This document shows positions 58,363-64,000 of a stretch of 64,000 nucleotides of DNA, in pieces. The notes beneath the pieces were generated by a model. The model worked only from the letters and a program-made list of their open reading frames with translations, did not search any database and was not told the origin of the DNA. The stretch's first letter is position 1, and each line of letters opens with the position of its first letter. This DNA is from Pseudalkalibacillus sp045920555 (GTDB lineage: Bacteria > Bacillota > Bacilli > Bacillales > Fictibacillaceae). The DNA is taken from contig NZ_CP174509.1 in NCBI RefSeq assembly GCF_045920555.1, forward strand, positions 5,518,001 through 5,582,000. The letters are read 5' to 3'. Both the position numbers and the translations under genes were made by a program.

Positions 58363-58611
58363 TATTTTACCCCCTTTTCCGACTGCTCTCAGATCTTGGT
58401 AGTCTTCAATAGAAACTTCTGCACAGTCATGGTCTCCGAAGACAAAGATATCCGTTTCTGAATCAGTTTCACCTTTGTTATGAAGCTTGATTGAATCTTT
58501 TTGTACCTTTGCGTCTACTTCACTTACTTTTTCAACCACAGCTTGATATGGGATCCTTGTTTCTTTCCCATCTTTATCTGTCAGTACTACATAACCATCC
58601 AGTTCATTCAA
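58363..58611 (-). pseudogene. Subtilase-like C-terminal fragment
   Basis: In frame with the helix-turn-helix gene but upstream of its start, the DNA encodes LNELDGYVVLTDKDGKETRI PYQAVVEKV and later HDCAEVSIEDYQDLRAVGKG. GYVVLTDxDGxExRIPY is typical of the C-terminal beta-sandwich of Vpr-like secreted serine proteases. There is no start or catalytic domain, so it is a relic. Confidence 0.4.
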
Positions 58612-58641
58612 TCCTGCTTCATCACTCTACTTAGCTGCCTT

Positions 58642-58884
58642 GATGGCAAAGGTTATCCATATGGATTGAAGGGGTATTCGATCCCGAAGCTGGCACGTAT
58701 CCTTTGTATCTTCGACTCTTTTGATGCAATGACCTCAGAACGGCCTTATCAGCCTACGAAATCTTTCGAAGAAGCGCTAGAAGAATTAAAGAAATGTGCT
58801 GGTACGCAGTTCGATCCCGATCTCGTTGAACATTTCGTGGAGATGATCCAAGAGATGTATATGCAGGAAATACGGGCACTTTGA
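58642..58884 (+). pseudogene. HD-GYP phosphodiesterase C-terminal fragment
   Basis: The plus-strand frame reads DGKGYPYGLKGYSIPKLARI, LCIFDSFDAMTSERPYQPTK and CAGTQFDPDLVEHFVEMIQE to the stop at 58884. DGxGYPxGLKG...LARI...DSFDAMTSxRPY is the GYP half of HD-GYP domains, which degrade cyclic-di-GMP. The HD metal-binding half is missing and no start is present. It still has its own terminator at 58887-58916. Confidence 0.85.
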
Positions 58885-58886
58885 TG

Positions 58887-58916
58887 AGCACCGTTATTGT
58901 TGGCGGTGCTTTTTTT
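58887..58916 (+). terminator. Terminator of the HD-GYP remnant
   Basis: AGCACCG (58887-58893) pairs with CGGTGCT (58904-58910), followed by TTTTTT. It begins two bases after the stop codon. Confidence 0.85.
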
Positions 58917-58921
58917 GTTGC

Positions 58922-58957
58922 AAAAAATAAGCCTTGGATTGGGTTGGAATCCAAGGC
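58922..58957 (-). terminator. Terminator of the second rap-phr cassette
   Basis: GCCTTGGATT (58931-58940) pairs perfectly with AATCCAAGGC (58948-58957). The minus strand continues TTATTTTTTG. It lies 29 bases after the phr stop at 58986. Confidence 0.88.
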
Positions 58958-58985
58958 AAGGCGTTCTTTATGATGGTTGATTATA

Positions 58986-59309
58986 TTAAGCTTTTCCGGA
59001 TGAATCTCCGACTGCTCCCCGTTCAGAAGCAAGCATAGCAGAATCTCCAACCGCACCACGCTCTGAAGCTACATTAGCTGAGTCACCTACTGCACCTCGC
59101 TCAGAAGTTTGTCCAGCGAAATCCCCAACTGCTCCTCGTTCAGCTACCAGACCTGCTGAGTCGCCTACCGCTCCGCGTTCAGAAGCAACTTCGGGTGAGT
59201 CCCCTACTGCTCCTCTTTCTGATGAAAGGCTTGTACCTCCGCTATAAACGATAGCTCCAAGGATAAGTACAGAGACCGCAAGCGTCGTGACTAACGTTTT
59301 CGTTTTCAT
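58986..59309 (-). CDS. Phr pheromone precursor with six identical ERGAVGD copies, 107 aa
   Basis: Secreted precursor paired with the Rap gene it overlaps by ATGA (59306-59309), so the two are translated together. Residues 2-24 form a signal or export helix (KTKTLVTTLAVSVLILGAIV). From residue 31 the heptapeptide ERGAVGD recurs six times, at 31, 44, 57, 70, 83 and 96, an exact 13-residue period. The spacers vary (SPEVAS, SAGLVA, FAGQTS, SANVAS, SAMLAS, SSGKA). ERGAV resembles known Phr pentapeptides with Arg at position 2, such as ERGMT. Proteolysis would release six peptides per chain. A six-copy Phr is remarkable; the mature length (five to seven residues) is not settled by sequence. Confidence 0.92.
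   Translation of the reverse strand: MKTKTLVTTLAVSVLILGAIVYSGGTSLSSERGAVGDSPEVASERGAVGDSAGLVAERGAVGDFAGQTSERGAVGDSANVASERGAVGDSAMLASERGAVGDSSGKA
58989..59219 (-). repeat. 39-bp tandem coding repeat (six units)
   Basis: Six 39-bp units inside the phr gene encode ERGAVGD plus a six-residue spacer. The protein core is identical in all six, but codons differ in each unit (for example the Arg is CGG, CGT, CGA, CGA, CGC or AGA, and the first Gly is GGA or GGT). The repeat is therefore old and held by selection on the peptide rather than recently copied. Confidence 0.9.
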
Positions 59310-60409
59310 TTTAACGCCTCCATTTGATTTATTGTATTACGAGCCTTGAAAGCTAATTCGTAATAGTGTACGGCTTTTTCATGTTTATCAGCTTTACTAT
59401 AGACTTGGGCAACCAGCTTGGCATATTCCTCGACATCTTCCCAATTCTTGTTTTCCTCGAAGTACATTACGCTTTCAAAGAATAATTTTTCATCCATCTT
59501 GTTTTGATTAAGTAGGAGTACTTTTAACAATTCGAATTTGTACTTATATTCGGTATTAGCCGTTTTGTTTACTTGTTTGATTCCGATTTCATAGCAATTT
59601 TCAGCTTCTTCAATTTCACCTAGGCGGCAATATTCTCGATATAATAAGAAGATTGCTCTTAGTGAATATTCATATTCCCGGTCAAGCATCAACAATTTCA
59701 AATACCTGACGGCTGCTTCTGAGTGGCCTTGTTCAGCGTAAAAGAATCCTAGATTATGGAGGACACGGTTGCGCAGCTGTGGGTCGTTCACTCTTTTTGA
59801 ATACATGAGAGCCGAATGGAACTTCTCTTCAGCCAACCCATATTGCTTCATATCAAGATAATTCAAGCCGAATAACATCTCACAGTCCGCATTTCTTACG
59901 ATGTTACGGTCAATAGAAAAATCATACAAAGCTTGTGCTTCTTCTAAGTGTGATATTGATAAAAGTGAATGATGAATAAAATAGTAGCTGGATGCAATTT
60001 TATAATGAAACTCTGCTCTTTCGAAATCAGATTCGATTCCTTCTATGTAATCTTTCGCTTTTCGATATTCAATTAACGAATCTTCATAATTTTGATTTTG
60101 ATAGGCGTATTGTCCCTTAAAGAAGTAAAAATAAAATTTTAGCTTATCGCATAGTTTTGGTTCGAATGGAGCTAGTTCTTTTAATAGTTTGTCTGCATTT
60201 TGTTTGTCTTTCAATAAAAGGGCATGACTCAATTCGATCAATTTCGCATGTAAAAAGACAGGGGAGTTTTGAGAGGATAGATTCTTTAATTGCCTCGACA
60301 TGTCTTGTTTAATTTGAACAGCCTTGTCGATCTCGCTATTGAGGACATAGGTATACCAACTATTCAATTGATCACTAAAATTTGAAGATACTAACGTCGC
60401 CTCAACCAT
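59306..60409 (-). CDS. Rap-family tetratricopeptide regulator, 367 aa
   Basis: Second Rap protein, with the same layout as the one at 51642: an N-terminal helical bundle (SDQLNSWYTYVLNSEIDKAV) and TPR-like repeats including LKFYFYFFKGQYAYQNQNYE, EFHYKIASSYYFIHHSLLSI, LFGLNYLDMKQYGLAEEKFH and HNLGFFYAEQGHSEAAVRYL, ending EKAVHYYELAFKARNTI. The ATG at 60409 follows GGAGG by five bases; a TTG at 60421 lies within that site and is rejected. Similarity between the two Raps runs their whole length, yet their pheromones differ completely, so they should be orthogonal. The target response regulator is unknown. Confidence 0.92.
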   Translation of the reverse strand: MVEATLVSSNFSDQLNSWYTYVLNSEIDKAVQIKQDMSRQLKNLSSQNSPVFLHAKLIELSHALLLKDKQNADKLLKELAPFEPKLCDKLKFYFYFFKGQYAYQNQNYEDSLIEYRKAKDYIEGIESDFERAEFHYKIASSYYFIHHSLLSISHLEEAQALYDFSIDRNIVRNADCEMLFGLNYLDMKQYGLAEEKFHSALMYSKRVNDPQLRNRVLHNLGFFYAEQGHSEAAVRYLKLLMLDREYEYSLRAIFLLYREYCRLGEIEEAENCYEIGIKQVNKTANTEYKYKFELLKVLLLNQNKMDEKLFFESVMYFEENKNWEDVEEYAKLVAQVYSKADKHEKAVHYYELAFKARNTINQMEALK

Positions 60410-60464
60410 GACAACCTCCAACGATGTATTAATATAAGAATACCATACGTGGTAAATTGTGGTT

Positions 60465-60526
60465 ATTGGGAAAATTGAGACAGTTTAGGCTCGATATTTG
60501 TTGTAAAATGATGGCGATTTTCCCAA
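60465..60526 (-). promoter_or_regulatory. Paired-box regulatory region of the second rap-phr cassette
   Basis: Read on the minus strand: TTGGGAAAA (60526-60518), 41 bases, then AATTTTCCCAAT (60476-60465), the same boxes and spacing as before the first rap gene although the intervening DNA differs. A -10-like TATTCT follows about 22 bases after the inner box. The shared design points to a common activator or repressor. Confidence 0.7.
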
Positions 60527-60674
60527 GTTTTTAGATTATTACGGAATCTAGTTCTAGTAACTCCATTCTGATAACTTGGTAGATTAAGAGTTCTATGCTA
60601 TTATTACTTTCGAGGCATATTATGGAAAATCCTTTCGTATTTTGTAAAAATTTTTATGGGGGATGTGTTTTTTC

Positions 60675-62138
60675 GTGAAGTTTTTTGTAAAGGGGCTATT
60701 TTGGGCTTCGGTTATTGGGTGTTTGACACTAGCTTTTCATGGGGATGCTTTTGCAGCAGATAGTATTGCAGAGAAGTGTGATTATGTGCAAGAGGATGGT
60801 GTGAATCCTGACTTCAGTACGGTTAATTGTCTCCTGACAGAAGCAGCATTAGAGTTTGACGTCCCACCTGAGATTGTGAAAGCAGTAGCAGAGGGCGAAA
60901 GTGGGAACTGGCAACATTATGATGAAAACGGTGATGTAATCATAACAGATGACAACGGGATCGGTCTGATGCAGATTACGAATCAATCTGGGTATGAGGA
61001 AGACCTCCTTAAAAATGACATCATCTATAACATTCGTGCAGGGGTTGAGACACTAGATTACATGTTTGATAGAACTGATTTGCCGACGATTGGGAATGGC
61101 GAGCGTGATGTGTTGGAGCATTGGTATTTTGCATTGATGGCATACAATGGGACGAAACCGGTAAACAGTCCTGTCGTACAAGCTACAGGGGAACGGAATA
61201 CAGATGCATACCAAGAAAAAATCATTCGGATTATTGAAGATTTTGGGTTGGTGTCATTTGCGGAGCTTCCTTTTACAAGGGATGATTTCGACTATGATCC
61301 TAGTAGTAATGAGAATATCGAATTTGTAACGATGGAATACAGTTTCGGTGAACCTTTTACGAAAACAAAACATGGCTTTAAAGCGGGTCAAGAAGTGAAG
61401 GCTACACAGGCTGTAAGCTTCAGGGAACGTCCAACGACGGATAGTGGTAAGCTAGGGACGTTAGCCGAGGATGAGGTCGTGACGATTCAAGCGCCATTCA
61501 CGTATGAAGAGGCAGTAGAAAATAAGAATCATTTCGTCTGGTATCAAATCAAGAGAAGTGATGGAACGGTAGGTTATGTAGCATCAAGTTATTTAACTTA
61601 TAAATTCAAGGATATTGATGTTGGTTTGTATGCTGAAGACCAAATCTATTACTTATATGAAAAAGGTTTGCTATATGGAATCGGGAAAGATCGGTTTGGA
61701 TTCAAGGATAATCTGACGCGCTGGCAGGCAGTTTTACTGTTGAATCGTGCGAACAATGTATCTATAGGTGATAGACCGGATCCAGGTTTCACCGATGTTC
61801 CGAGAGCCTATAAGTATTATGACCAGATCGCAGCAGCTGTGGATGAGGGATTGTTCAACGGAAAGTCGGAAACTCACTTTGAGCCAGAGGCAACGTTGAA
61901 GAGAAGTGAAATGGCCGCTGTTTTACAACGAATCTATGAATTTCCAGCCGCGAGTTCACATCCGTTCACAGATGTTAATTCCGGTGCATGGTATGAAGAT
62001 GCAATTGCACGCTTATACAATGCAGGGATAGCAGCAGGAGTCAGTCCAACGAAGTTTGGCCCTTATGAAGAAATCACGCGGGAGCAATTCGCAGTATTCA
62101 TGGCAAGGTCGATGAATGAAGATTTCCGCGTAAGGTAA
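60675..62138 (+). CDS. Secreted transglycosylase with SH3 and three SLH domains, about 487 aa
   Basis: A cell-wall enzyme anchored to the surface. A signal peptide (VKFFVKGLFWASVIGCLTLA...AFAA) precedes a lysozyme-like transglycosylase domain (about residues 45-200). Its catalytic Glu is in VAEGESGNW, with GIGLMQITN and ALMAYNGTKP downstream. An SH3b domain follows (about 235-310, FRERPTTDSGKLG to GYVASSYL). Three S-layer-homology repeats (about 312-487) each start FxDV/FKDI and end in RWQAVLLLNRA, KRSEMAAVLQRI and TREQFAVFMARSM; they bind pyruvylated wall polymer. The GTG at 60675 is preferred because GGGGGATG lies upstream; an ATG at 60663 overlaps that site. Confidence 0.9.
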   Translation: MKFFVKGLFWASVIGCLTLAFHGDAFAADSIAEKCDYVQEDGVNPDFSTVNCLLTEAALEFDVPPEIVKAVAEGESGNWQHYDENGDVIITDDNGIGLMQITNQSGYEEDLLKNDIIYNIRAGVETLDYMFDRTDLPTIGNGERDVLEHWYFALMAYNGTKPVNSPVVQATGERNTDAYQEKIIRIIEDFGLVSFAELPFTRDDFDYDPSSNENIEFVTMEYSFGEPFTKTKHGFKAGQEVKATQAVSFRERPTTDSGKLGTLAEDEVVTIQAPFTYEEAVENKNHFVWYQIKRSDGTVGYVASSYLTYKFKDIDVGLYAEDQIYYLYEKGLLYGIGKDRFGFKDNLTRWQAVLLLNRANNVSIGDRPDPGFTDVPRAYKYYDQIAAAVDEGLFNGKSETHFEPEATLKRSEMAAVLQRIYEFPAASSHPFTDVNSGAWYEDAIARLYNAGIAAGVSPTKFGPYEEITREQFAVFMARSMNEDFRVR

Positions 62139-62208
62139 AATTTTGATAGGATTGAAGATTGTAATTGGATGTCTCGCTTTTCAGTTAAACATTAGATAGG
62201 GTGTTACT

Positions 62209-62643
62209 ATGAAAAGGATATTAATCTTTGCTGGGATCATTATTTTTAGTATAGCAGCTTTTTTAATTGTTGATGAAATTAATAAGTATACTGTTGGAGG
62301 GAACTTTAAAGCTTATAAAGAAGACCGTGAAGAGATGATCAGAATGCTTAAGACAGGTGAAATAAAGAAAGAGCGCTTTTACTATACACCTGAACGATTT
62401 AAAGAAGCCAATGTAAATGATATTCTAAATGCTAAAATGTATGGAAACAGACATTTCGTCTTTTTCCAATGGGTTAAATCACCAGTTTTCGGCCCTGGGC
62501 TAATAGAAGGGTTTCTATATACATCTACTGGTAAGCCGCCGACCATCAAAGAATTCGACCATCTAGCAGGATGCAAATTTGAAAAAGTTCAAGGTGAGGA
62601 CAATTGGTATTTTGCCTCTAATGATGATGGATATTATGATTAA
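62209..62643 (+). CDS. Hypothetical membrane-anchored protein, 144 aa
   Basis: I do not recognise the family. One N-terminal membrane helix (ILIFAGIIIFSIAAFLIVD) anchors an extracytoplasmic domain of about 115 residues. Features are a charged helix (KAYKEDREEMIRMLKTGEIK), then FVFFQWVKSPVFGPGLIEGF and FEKVQGEDNWYFASNDDGYY. The aromatic-rich C-terminus resembles small secreted Bacillus proteins of unknown function. It lies 70 bases after the transglycosylase gene and before a strong terminator. Confidence 0.65.
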   Translation: MKRILIFAGIIIFSIAAFLIVDEINKYTVGGNFKAYKEDREEMIRMLKTGEIKKERFYYTPERFKEANVNDILNAKMYGNRHFVFFQWVKSPVFGPGLIEGFLYTSTGKPPTIKEFDHLAGCKFEKVQGEDNWYFASNDDGYYD

Positions 62644-62649
62644 AAAGGT

Positions 62650-62678
62650 GAACCCTGCATTAAATGGATGCAGGGTTC
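62650..62678. terminator. Convergent terminator hairpin
   Basis: GAACCCTGCAT (62650-62660) pairs perfectly with ATGCAGGGTTC (62668-62678), followed on the plus strand by TCTTCATTTTCTTTAG. It separates the 144-aa gene from the convergent surface-protein gene and could serve both. Confidence 0.8.
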
Positions 62679-62690
62679 TCTTCATTTTCT

Positions 62691-64000
62691 TTAGTTTTTG
62701 GATTCGGACGTTTCTAGTTCTTCTTTTTCGGTATGATCTTTGCTTGTCTCTTGGTTTACATTAGAATCATCAGTATTCTGATTAGTGTTGTCTTGATCTG
62801 TTTCATTAGATTGAGATTCTTCTGCTTTTTGTTCACTATCCCCAGCTTCTTGCTCTTGGTTTTCATCTGCTGAATGAGATTCTTCAGTGGATTCATCTTC
62901 TTGATGTTGATTTTCTTCTGATGATTGAGCTTCTTCTGAAGACTCATCCTCTGTAGTTTCTTCTATCGCTTCTTGTTCATCGGTATCAGAACTAGAATCT
63001 TCTTCAGGAGTGTCTACTGTGTTTTCTTGTTCCTCAGCTATTTCTTCTGAATCTGCTGGTTCTTTAGCTTCTTCACTTGCTTCCTTAACAGTTTCTTGAG
63101 TCGCTTCTTGATTTGTTTTGATTTGTACCGTATAAGTTTCTGAATCCCAATCCAAGATTTCTGCACCAAGATGATCTGAAACAAATCGTAGAGGGACCAG
63201 CGTTCTGCCTCTGATTACTTCAGCTGCTGCGTCAAGTTCATATTCTTCACCATTGACAGTTGCTATTTTAGAACCCATTTTTAACGTAATTGTTTTTTCT
63301 TCTGTTGTGATGGTTGTAATTTGTTCTTCTTGATTCCAGCTGATTTCAGCATTGAAATGGTCGATACTTTCACTGATTGGAATCATCGTACGGTAATTTT
63401 TACTGATCGCTGGGAAGTCATATTCCTGTACTTCATCATCAATAATAACTGTTACGACACGGTATTTCTTATCGCCGACCGTGACATAATCAGGGTTCTC
63501 AGGAGTTTCTGGCTCCTCTTCTTTTACCGTATGGATTGATGCTGTCAAGGTCTTGCTATCCCAAGTCACACGTGCGCCAAGGGCTTCTGTGACAAAGCGC
63601 AGAGGTACCATTGTTCTGTAATTGACAAGTTTAGGTGCGACATCTAAAGTGACTTTTTCTCCATTGACTGCAGCGGTTTTAGACCCAATTTTCAAGGTGA
63701 CTTCTGTATCGTCTTTCGTTACGCGGACAGTTTGCGTCGATTGAGTCCAGTATACGTTCGCACCCAGTTTCTCAAAGACTCCTCTTAATGGGACGAGGGT
63801 TCTGTAGTTTTCTAAAATAGCCGGCTGATCGAAGTTCTGCGTTTCACCATCGATTTTTACTGTGACCTCGATTGGATCATTCTTGTGCTTAGCATAGTAA
63901 AGCTTATAGCTTTCTTGTGCAGCGTACAAAGGTACTGCTTTATTTTCTTGCCAGGTTGGCTTGAACTCCGATATCGGTAAATGACGGTTCCCTGGATAAT
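62691..64000 (-). CDS. Copper-amine-oxidase-like stalk-domain protein with acidic tail (5' end outside window)
   Basis: The minus-strand frame is open to the window edge, so the start is missing; the TTG at 63929 is internal because coding text (FKPTWQENKAVPLYAAQESY) continues upstream of it. Two pairs of stalk repeats of the copper amine oxidase N-terminal type follow, each with the YRTLVPLRGVFEKLGANVYW or GRTLVPLRFVSDHLGAEI pattern. These domains lack oxidase activity and are common in Bacillota surface proteins. The last about 140 residues are low-complexity Glu/Ser/Asp/Gln/Asn, highly acidic and disordered. Probably an extracellular wall or matrix protein. Confidence 0.82.
   Translation of the reverse strand, partial: YPGNRHLPISEFKPTWQENKAVPLYAAQESYKLYYAKHKNDPIEVTVKIDGETQNFDQPAILENYRTLVPLRGVFEKLGANVYWTQSTQTVRVTKDDTEVTLKIGSKTAAVNGEKVTLDVAPKLVNYRTMVPLRFVTEALGARVTWDSKTLTASIHTVKEEEPETPENPDYVTVGDKKYRVVTVIIDDEVQEYDFPAISKNYRTMIPISESIDHFNAEISWNQEEQITTITTEEKTITLKMGSKIATVNGEEYELDAAAEVIRGRTLVPLRFVSDHLGAEILDWDSETYTVQIKTNQEATQETVKEASEEAKEPADSEEIAEEQENTVDTPEEDSSSDTDEQEAIEETTEDESSEEAQSSEENQHQEDESTEESHSADENQEQEAGDSEQKAEESQSNETDQDNTNQNTDDSNVNQETSKDHTEKEELETSESKN

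Noticed and set aside
58989..59219. Regular 39-bp repeats considered as a CRISPR array
   Set aside because: The periodicity is coding: each unit encodes ERGAVGD with differing codons, there is no identical DNA repeat, and a signal peptide and overlapping rap gene are present.

Overview
The window looks like chromosomal DNA of a low-GC, endospore-forming Bacillota, most likely Bacillaceae. Supporting signs are AGGAGG ribosome binding sites, frequent TTG/GTG starts, Rap-Phr quorum-sensing cassettes, an IDEAL-domain protein, a YkuI-type EAL protein, remnants of spore germination and inositol genes, and SLH-domain proteins. Genus cannot be fixed from the sequence. No rRNA, intact tRNA or CRISPR array was seen.

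Layout. (1) 1-3.2 kb: ends of unknown genes, a frame-broken ykuI-like gene, an IS200/IS605-like hairpin, an IDEAL gene with its own promoter and a candidate small RNA. (2) 3.3-13.1 kb: an eight-gene minus-strand conjugation (type IV secretion) operon of the Gram-positive tcp/VirB kind: coupling protein, Replic_Relax protein, TcpD- and TcpE-like proteins, VirB4, VirB6-like, transglycosylase/M23 hydrolase, VirB8-like. Upstream of it lie a long palindrome, four tandem 11-bp repeats and a serine-recombinase remnant. (3) 14.3-20 kb: a small ArsR/quinone-reductase unit, hydrolases, DinB, and two frame-broken genes (alpha/beta hydrolase, LysR). (4) 20.4-40.9 kb: an almost gap-free minus-strand block. 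It starts at a consensus sigma-54 promoter (40790-40806) and runs through an iron alcohol dehydrogenase, SDR, two tandem binding proteins, LivHMGF transporter, two zinc alcohol dehydrogenases, nitroreductase, SDR, ALDH and acetoin dehydrogenase AcoA-B-C-L. It ends at an AcoR-type sigma-54 activator and a VOC protein. This reads as an inducible import-and-oxidise pathway for acetoin, a diol or a related C4 compound. (5) 41-50.8 kb: a second minus-strand operon headed by its own LacI-type regulator: thiolase, acetoacetyl-CoA reductase-like SDR, 3-hydroxybutyryl-CoA dehydrogenase, two CoA-transferases, a DUF3311/SSS symporter pair and an unknown protein. It suggests uptake and CoA-level use of a short-chain acid such as 3-hydroxybutyrate or acetoacetate. 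(6) 50.8-60.6 kb: accessory region with two Rap-Phr cassettes, a Tat module (TatA, TatC and a twin-arginine amidohydrolase) and many gene fragments (gerB, iolE, parA, HD-GYP, protease). (7) 60.6-64 kb: cell-surface proteins (transglycosylase-SH3-SLH; copper-amine-oxidase-like stalk protein running off the window).

Most notable: the two rap genes are each followed by a pheromone precursor carrying several copies of its peptide. One has six copies of ERGAVGD at an exact 13-residue period, conserved in protein while the codons differ; the other has three copies of R(D/E)EIVP. Both cassettes share the same upstream architecture, TTGGGAAAA, then exactly 41 bp, then AATTTTCCCAAT. This suggests one regulator controls two parallel multi-copy peptide signals.
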